Shown piece after piece: positions 35,293 through 46,089 of a DNA stretch of 64,000 bases. Both the position numbers and the translations under genes were made by a program. Within the stretch, counting starts at the first letter, position 1; each line of letters begins with the position of its first letter. The stretch is from Toxoplasma gondii ME49. Taxonomy: Eukaryota; Apicomplexa; Conoidasida; Eucoccidiorida; Sarcocystidae. The stretch spans positions 5,790,183-5,854,182 of the forward strand of contig NC_031477.1 in NCBI RefSeq assembly GCF_000006565.2, read 5' to 3'. Under the pieces are notes generated by a model. It made no database searches. It worked only from the letters and a program-made list of their open reading frames with translations, and had not been told where the DNA came from.

Positions 35293-36527
35293 TTAGAAAC
35301 AGCACGAGCAGTCAAATGGACACTCAGGAGTTCCTCCACCTTTGCCTGCAGAAAAAAAACAGGAACCGGGTAAGGATGTCCACGTGTCTTCTGGGTGCGA
35401 TCGCCGAAGAGGCGATTCCTCACTCCCCACTTTACAAAAAGCTGCCTTCACCTCTCTGTTTGGTGAGACCCTCTTACTGAGTTGTTTTCGAAACAAAAGC
35501 CAGCATCATCAAACGAGTTGTTCAGCTAGTGGTTCACCATCAACGACCTTGTCTTGCGCATATGCCTTTCTCTACAGGAACCCCCATCAACACATGCCCA
35601 CAGGCATACACATGTAACCGCTACTTCTTCCACCTTCAACGCTCACATGGTTAAACCATTTTTTACCGTACTCAACTGGTATGTGTACCGGCTCAGCTAC
35701 ACCTGCGCATAATTTATGAAATTATATATGTATACATATATATACATACCATCGTGCAGTATATCACTAGGATCTAAAGAGGTGCATCTTCCTTTAGACG
35801 TCTCCTTGGACATGAAAAAACATGTTTCCGTGGGCTGCCTTCCGTTCTGTCGGTCGCACTGAGGCTTACCTATGCCAAGTTCTTCCTCTGTGTAGATCCG
35901 TAAGCCATCGGCCGTTCGGTTGATCGCGCGCTGGTTGAGGCCCATGTCCTCATCAAAGGTCAATGGTCGTCGCTTCTTCTTCTGCCCAGCCTTGCTGTGC
36001 GCTGTCTCTTTTCTCTTTTCCCTTTTCTGTCCATCTTGTTTCTTCCCCGCTTGCATCACATCTGCAAAGAGGTCGTCGATTTCTTTTCTAGAGTCCTTAG
36101 ATTTCTTCCCTTCTTCAGAAACGTCTGCCGTCTTGTGGTCTGCAGGCCCTTCAGCAGCCTGTGTGTGAGGAGCGGCCAACTTGTTTTTCCGAGATTTCTT
36201 TGTCACGGAGGAAGCAGCCAGAGAACGTGGCTGATCCGAAGGGGAGCTGGAAGAGGTAGGAGACTGAGGGGGCTGTCTCGCGTTTGTGACTCCAGGGAGA
36301 CCTCCCCGGGTGTCGGACCCCAATTTCCGCTTCTTCTTTGAGGCAGAAGGAAGAAAAACAGATGCGCTACGAGATACAGTAGACACAGCAGACGACGAAT
36401 CCTGTGCAGAAGCTGTCCCCTGCTCCCGATACTTCCTTTTGACTTTCTGTACGAGACTGGTTTTCTCTGTGCGTTCCGCTCTAGGACAGAGAATTGCAGC
36501 TTTCTTATGTTTCTCCTTCTGCGTCAT
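35293..36527 (-). CDS. DUF1764 family basic nuclear protein
   Basis: Exon 1 runs 36527-35870 and exon 2 is 35345-35293; they join in phase 1 to 236 aa. The exon 1 donor is ATAG|GTAAGC and the exon 2 acceptor is CTGCAG. The N-terminal 150 residues are Lys/Arg/Ser-rich with nuclear-localisation-like clusters (KKKRKL, KKSRKNK). The C-terminus carries the family signature: KEIDDLFADV, then the KKKRRPL region, DGLRIYTEEELGI, and the terminal GGGTPECPFDCSCCF encoded by the 53-base last exon. DUF1764 proteins are small conserved eukaryotic proteins, likely nuclear or nucleolar, with no assigned biochemical role. Without the tiny last exon the frame would read through into about 55 unrelated residues. 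The gene is divergent to the Cdc73 gene. Confidence 0.9.
35722..35748. repeat. AT/TATACA simple repeat in an intron
   Basis: An alternating ATATATGTATACATATATATACATA tract lies inside the single intron of the DUF1764 gene. It is a likely length-variable microsatellite. Confidence 0.7.
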
Positions 36528-38134
36528 CTTCGTCTATTCTTTCAAACGGTTCCCCACTTTTCTGTCGACGCCCAAACCTTCTCTGGTGTGAAGCAACGTA
36601 AAGGACGGCAAAACAGTCAGAAACGCGCTTCTGGGGGAAAGAAATGTAACGCGTTTTTCGGAGGGAACAGGACGGCGAGTCAGGTGAGGCGAAACGCGAC
36701 TGACCAACCAAAGAAGGAGACAGAGAGGAACGAGAGACGCATGGGTAAACCCCCAACTGGAGACAAGTCGTCGATCAGAAGAAGCTCCTACGCGCGAACA
36801 GGAAGAAAAAACGGCGATAGAAACAGGAGAAAAGGCGAGCAGGTGGCGAAGCGAGAATCATGGGCACTTCGGAGGGAAGGGAGAGAGAGGAAAGGAAGAG
36901 GAGAAAGACGAGAAAGACAACAGTTGAGCGTACGGGTCGCGGGCTCAAGAGCGAGATGCTCGGCTGGCTGGGGACGGGGCCTGCAGCGGTTCGCTGGAGC
37001 AAAGGAATGACACGGATTTTTGCGGATCGGCAGAGAATATGCGGAAACATAATACTGCCTCGCTTTTTCAGTGACGGGGACTTGCTTTCCTTTCTCTTCC
37101 GTCAATGAAGCTACAAACAACGAGCCCGCTTCTTCCGCCTTTTCGCGTACTTCTGGAGACCCGAGCGCACGCATGCGATGGGGATCGACATCTCGTCGCT
37201 CTCTTCTTCCCCCCCACCTCAAGTCCTTTCTTTCTTTGTTTCTCTTTTGCCTCGAGTTTGCAAGACAAAGATAGCCAAGACGAACGAGGACGCATCAGTC
37301 AGCTCTGCTCTTCCCTCCGGAGTCTGTATTCAGTCCTTTTCGTCTGCCACCTCTTAGGCCGTCCAACTCTCACAGTGGCGCGACAGCGGCAGTCTCCAGT
37401 TCCGTCTGAACAGAGAAAAGAGACCTGAAACTCACTTTTCAATTGTTTTTCCTCGCCTTGTCCTCCCCTGATGTCCACCGTCTCTCCCATATCGTTCTTT
37501 CCAGTCCGCGTCCCCACGTTCAAACCCCCGACTCCATCCTACCGTCCTCCCGTGCAGGCCGCCGGACCTCAGGGCCTCGTTCGAGAGTTGTCTGAGGACG
37601 CGGCGCTCGACTTTCTTTCACTGCAGTTGCCTTCTCTTCCTGCTCTCGAGGCTACTCGCTTCCACCCTCTTCGCGTTCCACGCTCTTCCAGCTGTCCCCG
37701 TAAACGTCTTACTAGTTCTTCCTGCTCCTCTCATTCGCGAGAGAAGACGCAGTGCAGGGGACAAACGAGGACACAGAGAGAGAACAGCGCGAAAGAGTCC
37801 AGCCTGGCCGCCATTTTTCCTGGGGCGTCGCTGATCTGGTGAGTGACGGCGACGGGAGAGGAGAGAAGGGAGGAGGCAGGTGCAGTGCGAGGGTGAAAGC
37901 TTCTTCCCTCTTGGTTTCTTCAGTGTTTCCGTCCTCACGGCTTTCCATTTGCATCTGTCTTCTTCCGCCTCGGTGTTTCGGGACCCGCGTTTTCCGGTGA
38001 CCATCGTTCTGCTCGCCGTCGTTTCTGTGTTCCTCTGCTCTCGACTTGTGCGGAACTGACTCTCAGTTCAATCCTGCGTGCTTCAACTCAGTTCGGGTCT
38101 CGTCGTCTGCCGTCGTTTGCCTGGCCTCGTCACC
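36528..38134. promoter_or_regulatory. Divergent promoter and 5' leader region (DUF1764 / Cdc73)
   Basis: The region separates two divergently transcribed genes and must contain both promoters and the Cdc73 leader. An ATG-initiated frame at 37471-37842 (PTFKPPTPSYRPPVQAAGPQ and following) has GC-rich third positions and runs into a strong donor, CTG|GTGAGT at 37840. It may be an upstream leader exon or uORF. Splicing it to the acceptor CTCTCAG (38068) does not enter the Cdc73 frame. A GCATGCG word at 37171-37177 resembles the coccidian TGCATGC promoter motif, but one copy proves nothing. Confidence 0.4.
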
Positions 38135-41100
38135 ATGGAGGAGGCAGGAAGCGAGAGCAGGGCGGCAGGGCGCGACGAGAGCGATGGCCCCGTCGCTGCC
38201 TCGCCAGAGGTCTCCTCTGCGTCGTTTTTTTCCTCTACTTCGCTTCCTGACTCTACCGGGAAAGCGAGCGGCTTCAGCGTGGATCCCCTGGCGCTGCTCC
38301 ACGCAAGTTTGAAGAAGTCTGCGTCTTCAGCCTCCTGTCGCTTGGAGGTCGTCCGCGGCGAAGAGGCCCTTGTCTTCCCCGAGTTGAACTGCTACTTGCC
38401 TGCGACTCTGCCTTCGGGATTGGAAAGCCGTCGAAAGGAGTCGTTCTCTCTCGCCGACATTTTTCTTCTGCTCTCGACGCCGAAGGAGCTCTACACATAT
38501 AGCTACATTGCGCAGAAAGGCCATCGGTACATCAACGTGCTGGAACGGTCCAAGATCGTCTCTTTCTTCGAGTCTCTCTCCCCCGCCGCCAACAAGCTCG
38601 CGGGCTCCGCCGGCGCGCCCCTGCCCGCCCCCGTTGGCCACTCGGGCCTCGGGGACAAAAGCCAGCTCCCCAGCAGCGTCTTCGCGCCTGCGCTCGGCGA
38701 CGCGGCTGCCTCTCGCACGCAGACGCTTTTGGTCCTCGACCCCACCCTGCCGATAAAGCTCCCTGGCGCCCTCGAGGGGGCCCAGGGACAGCACCTCGAC
38801 GGAGATAGCCGCGGCGAAGAAGGCCTGCCTTTCTGGGAAGCCGGGGAGCGGAGCCTCGTGGCCGACGACCGCCTCGAGAAAGTGATGCCGCAGGCCTGGC
38901 CAGACGCCGATGTGCGGCAGGTCGCTTTATACGCGAAGACCGCGGTGCACGCGCTGGACGAGATGCGGCGGAAGAAGCGGGAGGCGGGCGCGCAAAGCGG
39001 AGAGAACGACGGTGGAGCCGACGGCCAGAAACGACTGAAAACCGGCTCAGAGGAGGCCGCTGAGGACGAAGAACAAGAAGAAAAGGCTGAGCAACGCATG
39101 CGCGATGCGCTCGCCTCCCTCGTCTTCGCGCGCGTCCAACGCCCTCTCGTCCAGCGATGCAGCGCAGTCCAGCTGACGGGCTTCTCCTTCGACGCCATCT
39201 TCCAGAAATTCGTGGAAGTCGAGAAGGAGAGAAACGCAGGAAGGTCTCTCGCCGCCTTCTCCCACTCCAAAGGCGATGGCTCAGACGGCCTCGGAAGATT
39301 CAAAGCGGATTCGTCCATTGCGCGACTTCCTCGCCACGGAGGTGGTGGCCGAGCAGACAACCAGGTGCCGAGCGCAGCTGCAGCGGCGGGCCGAAGAGAA
39401 GGACAAGGAAAGCCAAGTGAGGGACGAGAGAAAAGCATTCGCGAAGCTACCATCCGCTGTTCTTCTCAGTGTCTCTTCTGGGCCATCTTATCTTCTGTTT
39501 GTCTTCTCTTCCATGTTGATTTTGCCGCTGTCGCGCGTTCACCGCATCTACCGCATCTCCACCCGACTCCCTGGCCTCCTCTGTCTGTGTCTCTCCTTTC
39601 GTCTCGCGTGGACCTTCGTCCTCCCACGAGCTTCTTCTGCCCTCTACACGGCTTCCGTCCTCTGCTGCCTCTCCCTGTGTCCCGCCCCTGCGTCTCCTGA
39701 ATCTATTGTTTCTCTTGTGTCTCTTGAGTCTCCTGAAGCTCCGGAATCTGCGGCTTCTGTACACACCGTGCCAGCTGCCTCTCAGCTCACTTGCCTTCGC
39801 TCTGCGGCCTCGACTGTTAACCTCGGTCTCGCGTGGCCTTTCTCGGGTACATGCTGCTCTGAGACCAAAACCATTTCTGGAGTGCGCTAGTCGTTGCAGA
39901 CCTGCCTTTCCCATTACCCTATTTGGCGCCGTGGCTGTCGTTTTTCCAGGGATCTGCGTCTTGGAGGAAGTGTATGCGTACCGGAAGCGGAAGGCAATCA
40001 TTCTCATTCCGCCTGTAACTTCTGTTGGTGGGAGCAACTTGGTGTCGGCGCTGCTGAATCGGTACAACGTTGTCGATCTGTTAGAGAACAGCCAGTTCGT
40101 CTCTCCGCAGGACGCGAGGGAGCGGGCCGCCCGAGGTAGGCCAGACGTTTCTCCAGTTTCGTCCATACCCCACGTTGTCTGCAAGTTGTCCAAACTGCAC
40201 TTCTGTCTGTCGCGTTCTCCTTGCTGAGAATAAGGTGTTGTTGCTTTTTCCAAGACACCCGCAGCTCTCTGCTCGAAAGGACGCATCAGTTTCGCGAAAC
40301 AGGCAGCGAGCGTGCAGCACGTTCCGGACGTACTTGGCAAGTCACTTGTCGAGTCGATAGGATATAATTTCGTATTTTAAAGGTGTGAATACGGTTTAAA
40401 TGTGTGTTTATTCGTTCTTTGTGAAGCGGGAGCTTTTTGCAGGAAATTTCCAAAACTAGAGCGGAAGCAAATTGAAATCAAAAACGGCACTTGATAGGTT
40501 TACAAGGATCGATACAAGCTTGTGAATGGCTCTGTGGAACGTGGCGAGTGACGGGTGTCTCGCAGGTGCCAAAGAACAGTAAATCTGCTCCTTGTCCCTC
40601 GCCTTCTCCTCAGAGACCTTTCTCACGTGTTTCGTTGCTAGGTACTGCTTTTCTGCTGCTCGGTTTGTAGACGGAACGCTGGGGGCGGACCAGGGGCGAC
40701 TGGAAGTCCGGCACGAGATCCGCAACAAACAGTTCAAGTTCATGTTGGTAGAGACGAGCTACGCGGCGAAATTCACTCCCGAGCAGTGGAAGTGTGTCGT
40801 GGCAATCATCATCAACGTTGCGTCAGCGTCTTCGCTCAAGCTCCACTTTGGCGGGTGGCCGTTCAGAGACTGGATCGACCTCTTTCTCAGTTACAAGTAG
40901 GCAGAAAGGGTGGCATTTTCCTCAGGACGCGAACTTCAGGAGAAAGACAGAAGTTTTCGCTTTCCTCCACTTTCATCTCGTTCTCACTCTTGTCTATTTG
41001 GCGTTTCGGTGCTCGTTTTTCTTCCTTTTTTTCATGATTTGGCTTCTTCGGAATTGTGTCCCCTGCTGTTCGCATTTGCTTCTTCTACGTTCTGTTGTTT

Positions 41101-42479
41101 CTCTCCTCTTGTCCGCTTGTTGCTCCCGTATTTCTTCGGCGGTGACAGCTGCTGGCTTCTCTGCATCTAATCATTGGCAGGTCGTTTCGGTCCAGGGGCT
41201 GCGGACGTACCATGAAACGCTAATGTGTTATCTGTATTTCCTTGGAGTGCAAATGCCACTGCAACAAAGCAACCAAAACTGTAAGAGGAAACTAGATTTA
41301 GAGCGCGCCGACAAAAGAGGACAGGGTGTGCCAGGACTAGACGCATAGATATAATGAGTGTTCTTGAGGCCATGCTAGCGCAGTAGAACTTGGATCCTTT
41401 CCTGATTAGCTTTGCTATACTTATACGTGGTGTACAGTTGGTCCACTTCGTACAATGTCACCATGGGGACTTCCTCTGAATGATACGACTTCCCAGGGGT
41501 CAAACAGACTTTCACGTGTTTGTCGCGTGTGCTCTCAGGGGTGTAATGTTTGCGTACGAAGAGGATGCCATTCCTCCTGAGGTGGCGAGCCTCAGCGTCA
41601 AGGTAAGCATCGGCGTTATATCACCGGATTTTTTCGACGCCTGCAAGCGTTGTGGGGCGCAGTTTGCCTTGCCTTCCTTGTCGCGTTCCCGTCGCTGTCT
41701 CACCACGCAACGAGCGACCGCTTTGGGCGATTTTGGAAATGAATTCTCTTTCGTTCCTTTTAGTTAGCGAGTCGAGCGGGTAGAAACATGGGCCTGAGGA
41801 GGTGCAGCAACGTTTGAGTGCTTGAACTGGCTCAAGAAAGATGTTCTATTTGTTTCGCTGTGCATCCCGAGGCCCTCACCTTCACAGTCGTTTTGCCGGT
41901 TTGGTCGAGTGTACCCGAATGCGTGCTCCGCATGGAAGCGGCTGGCACTGGCATTGTTGGCGGTTTTCCGCGGCGTTGACGTTTTTCTGTGTTTTGTGGA
42001 CACACGGAGCCAGGCCTGTTTCACTGCGAATATGTGCGGAGTTTTTGTCCGGCTCTCTTTTCGCGTCGTCTCAGGTCATTCGCCTGTCTCGCTCTCACCG
42101 ATACAATGACGCAGCTGCTGCGACCGAGTTCTGGGCCTGCTTAGAAGAATTTCTTCTGCAACCACGTCGGCTCTGTTTGGCGTTCGATCGTCGCTTAGAT
42201 GCCGCAAGATCTGATGGGGCAGCCCCCGGTGGTTCTGCGAAACTCCCAGTGAATTCCTCAGTTGCGGGTTCGCAGAGCTTCCGGACGCACCAGAGATCGA
42301 CTGCTGCTGGCGCGTCGAGCGATTCCGGATCTGGAGTGTCTGTACACCCGGCGCATCAACACCACTTCCATCACCCGGCACACATGGGTGTGGGTATGCC
42401 CTCGCACGCAAAACACGGAGCGGTAGGAGTGGGAGGATACAACCGTCGCCCACAAGACTTGCGCTATGCACAGCGCTAG
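38135..42479 (+). CDS. CDC73: Cdc73/parafibromin, PAF1 transcription elongation complex subunit
   Basis: Exons 38135-39416, 39950-40135, 40671-40896, 41539-41602 and 42075-42479 join in phase to 720 aa. Start: ATG in context gtcaccATGGA. The N-terminal Cdc73 domain begins after a Ser-rich 45-residue leader (DPLALLHASLKKS; FSLADIFLLLSTPKELYTYS). A long charged spacer follows. The block LTGFSFDAIFQKFVEVEKER matches the conserved central helix. The C-terminal Ras-like fold spans exons 2-5: AIILIPPVTSVGGSNLVSAL, NVVDLLENSQFVS, WKCVVAIIINVAS, GGWPFRDWIDLF, and the closing helix HRYNDAAAATEFWACLEEFL. These match plant and animal Cdc73 from memory. The complex travels with RNA polymerase II and promotes elongation, histone marking and 3' end formation in the nucleus. 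Compared with about 530 aa in man, this one is longer because of the leader, the spacer and a His/Gly-rich tail of about 60 residues. Confidence 0.93.
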
Positions 42480-45400
42480 TTTCGAGTCACGCTAGGGGTG
42501 CGTCAGGAAAGTGGTAGCGCTAGCTAGCCGATCGACTAGGAGAACTAACGTCCTACTGGTGTCTACCCATTTCGACGCGGGAAGAATAACAGGCTCAGTC
42601 GAGGTATCGGTCGCGCCCCTCTCGTGTTCGTTCTGCCGTCGCGTCAAATTTGCGTCCGCCACACTGAAGCAGACGCATGTGCTGCCCACAGCAGCTGTAA
42701 TGTCCGTGAAGGAGGGATGTTGTCTTCTGAACCCCGTTAGTTGGTGGACTAAGAAAACAGAACTTGTATAGGGTCCTCTACCGGAACTCCCGGCAATTGT
42801 TGCACGAGCAGTGCGTCAACATGAGCGCGAAAGAGTGTCCCCACGACACGACAACGAAGAGTTTTTGTCTTATTCTGAGGCATGGCGTTGCGCAGCTGTT
42901 GATTTCCGACTTCTCATGGCAAACCAGATGAGCGACGCTGGCTTTGCTTTCGCTCGAAAACCAGTCCTGCGCACCCTATCATGTTCAGCGGCGGCCCCAT
43001 AGCGATTCTCGGCGATAAATTTTTAGAAAAAAACGAACTGTACATACTTATGTCAATCACGTTTCAAATAAAATTCTGGGAGCGATCACAGAATCCCCCA
43101 GGCCCCCACGGACGACATGTGTGCGCTAGCCCTCAAACAACACCTCATAGTTTCCCTCTTTGGCTTCCCAACAATCCACAGCGTTACAAGATACTCAAAG
43201 GATGAATGGGGCTTTGATTTTTGTCGAGGGGCTCGCGGCTCGTCCAAAGGTGAACCGCTTCAACTGCGATGGCAGCAAATTCCATGGTGTGTTTGCACGT
43301 TGGTAACGCGGACTGGCATGGACGCCTTTCACGGTTGCCGCTCCCCAAAAGATCGTAGAAAGCTAGCTGTTGCCCGCCGCCAATTTCCGGTAGAAGCTGG
43401 CAGTCTGGCATTAGACAAAAAGAGTGTTGCTCTGTACGAGTTACATGCTACTCAACCAGAGAGTCAATGGAGAATCACGTGGGCGCCAGGTTTCCAGGGA
43501 TGGATGCAGGGCTCTCACTTCAGTGCCTCTCTGCAGTTCGATAATTGTCTTTTTGAAGTTGCAAGCAGTTGTGCTCGTATTGAGCATACGGATTACCAGG
43601 TGGGCTTCAAGCACCTGTGGTACTACTGTCTGAAGAAGAGCGACGCAGGCAGCAACATGTGCTTCTCATTATCACAGAAGGCAAGCTATTTCGCACAACG
43701 CAGTTTATCACAGGGGTGTCAATGAATTGTCAGACTTTCGGTGCGAGAACAGGTAAAGTCAGTTTGTGCCTTCATAGAAGGAAGACCTGTGACCTTGTCG
43801 AAGCAAGGCTGCGTAGCACATGTAGGCCAGATCGTAGCAGGGAATCACTTCGGTGTGCCCTCTCTTCGCGGGGCACATATACAGCCGCCTAAGAGCAGTC
43901 AGTATACCCGTTACCCAGAGCAGTCCCGCGTTGGCAGTACAGTAAGGCAAGAACATCGTTAGTTGCATGAGAGAAGTGTATGGGTGCCGCATGGATGACA
44001 CGCAAACTCCCACGCCCTTTCTTCCGCGACTGCGTAGCGAAGGTCAGATTTTGACGCGTCTCTGGAGATGACTGCACACCTAGATATAACGTGACAACAA
44101 GAAGGCTCGACAAGTAGTGCGATGCACCCCGTGGTACATTTCGAGCAATAGAATCTGGACCACCGTCGTGTTCCCCCTGAGGGTTCTGACGGTTGGTGTG
44201 GACTGGACACTATGGGGCAGCGTTTGTCGCGAAATACATCCCAATTTTCTTGTTTCCTTCTCGGTTCGAACGTTTGTCGGGAAACGAGACATGGTGTGGC
44301 ATGTTTCTGATCCCTGTAAATACGCTTTCCCTGGAGCGACCCGCATACTTCCACACAGTTTGACCAGGAATGGGAATTGCCAGTGACTGTATCTTGCGAA
44401 AGCGACCACCCGTTCTCTTACTTCCACCGCTACCAACAGCAGTTTTCGTCGGTTTTACTGCCGATGTGTGTCAATACTGCGTCTGGAACTACTTGTGCAT
44501 TGCATACTGTACGGAACCATTCACCAAGAAGGTAGATTTGACGATTCACGTTCCCAGCCGGGTTTCCTTTTCTTTAACTTCCTCCGTAAAGGCATCTCTG
44601 CTTCTTGTGGCATCTGCCGGTCTACTTTCCTTGGGAACGGTCGGAGAGGGCGGGGAGCAACGACGCGCAAACAACGTCTTCGAATAAGAGGGGTCACTTG
44701 AATGCAGTGTTTCCGTATTGCTGTCTCCCCATCTTTTCAACTTGCTAGCTTCTATGTTTTTCTTTTCACAACTCTTCACTCTCCTTTGCTCTTCCTTTGC
44801 ACTCTTTTCCCCGTCGATTCTCTATCTCGCGACCGCCGCGTTACCGTCGAGTCCAATCGTGATTTGCCCGTCGAGTCCTTTTTCTTGTGCGCTTTTCACC
44901 CACTTTGCTCCCCGGGGATTCGGCACCTCGTTGCGACGGTGGTTCTTTTCTCGTTGCCCTCGTAAAATAGAATGGATGAGGCGCTGGCTGTATACTGTAA
45001 TGTTGAATTTTTTCCTACTGGCGCGCCCTCTTAGTTTTTTTCACCCGCATCTACAGATGTGGACGCAGCTCCGAAACTGTCCTCCAAAATTCACGCTCTC
45101 TCGGGGTGGATTGGACAGAAGAGAATCGTGGAAATCGGCTGGTTTTTTGTGTTTCTCGTCAGTCTCTTTTTTTACTCGATCTGTAATGGGATGCTTTGCT
45201 TCTCTCTCCGCGTGGCCTCGACCTCCCCGTTTTGCCCTGATCGTGGTGAACACCCCTGTCGCATAGACGAGCAAGGAACACGTTCGCCGCGCTCACTTTT
45301 GGGACAGAGCCTTCGTTTCGCTTGTTTGCTTATCTCCTTTCCCGGCCTTCTCTCTTCTGGACTGGTCCACGTTTGCTCAATAGACTTCTTTTGCCTACGA

Positions 45401-46089
45401 TCTCTCAAGCGAAGCGTGAACCAGTACGCATGCCGTTGTGACTCTCTCGCCCCGTTGCTTTGCCAGTTGCTTTCCGCATCCTTTCTGAGAGTTCACAAAC
45501 CTACGAGACAACTGTCACATCTGGACCCGTATTTCGGTACTTTAGGTTTTCAGAGGAACGTATGCAAGTACACCTCTGGGTCAGGCAAAACCGTCTGTGT
45601 TTTCATGAGTGCACTTGCCTGCGGTCACTTGGGGGCGGGAAATGATGGAAGGCTCAGCGTTGCGGTGAAACAGGGTCTTTCGCACCTTCTCGTTTCTATT
45701 TTTTTGTCCACCTTCGATGTAATTAGTGCGCCAAGTCTTCGGATTACGGAGTGCCAGTGAGCTAGCAGCCTGGCCTTTGGACGCTGTCTCCTTTCCCGCT
45801 TTATCTTTCGTGAGTTTCCGAACTCTGTTGCCTAATCATCATCATCAGCTGAGTTAAGCAACACAGGGTTGAAAGACTGCGGGTTGGTTTTAGTGCCCAG
45901 ACGGAACACTGGATTGGATTGTCGGCTCTTTCTTCCCCGGTCCCTACCTGCCTTTCTTTCGCTCTCCCTACAGCTTTTCTTTCTCTTCCTGCCCCTCTCT
46001 TTTCGACCGCTCTGAATTTGAAAACGTACTAGAAATCAACAAGCTACAGGCAACACTGGACATTTTCCTTGCGGTCCTGGTCGCCAACG
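42480..46089. other. Intergenic, including probable Prp40 promoter; no supported gene
   Basis: A 3.6 kb gap between Cdc73 and Prp40. The longest open frames (43117-43725 +, 202 codons from an ATG; 45059-45760 +, 233 codons from a non-ATG) have no partner exons and no recognisable family. The second is T/C-rich and looks like the pyrimidine-rich leader DNA common upstream of coccidian genes. A short ATC repeat is at about 45837-45847. No RNA gene or mobile element was recognised. Confidence 0.4.

Noticed and set aside
39285..39416. Alternative frame in Cdc73 exon 1 as the true coding frame
   Set aside because: It would leave phase 0 at the donor, while the next exon needs phase 1. Kept only as a finding to check.
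38503..40340. Minus-strand ORFs of 316 and 297 codons (38503-39453, 39447-40340)
   Set aside because: Antisense shadows of Cdc73 exons 1-2 and intron 1.
41181..41348. Candidate Cdc73 exon reading VVSVQGLRTYHETLMCYLYF
   Set aside because: Its phase does not fit the donor at 40896. Joining 40896 directly to 41539 is in phase and gives the expected family sequence.
43117..43725. 202-codon ATG-initiated ORF
   Set aside because: Isolated, no splice partners or known motif, codon choice unlike the supported genes.
45059..45760. 233-codon plus-strand ORF upstream of Prp40
   Set aside because: No ATG at the start, pyrimidine-rich composition, no family; fits leader/promoter DNA better.
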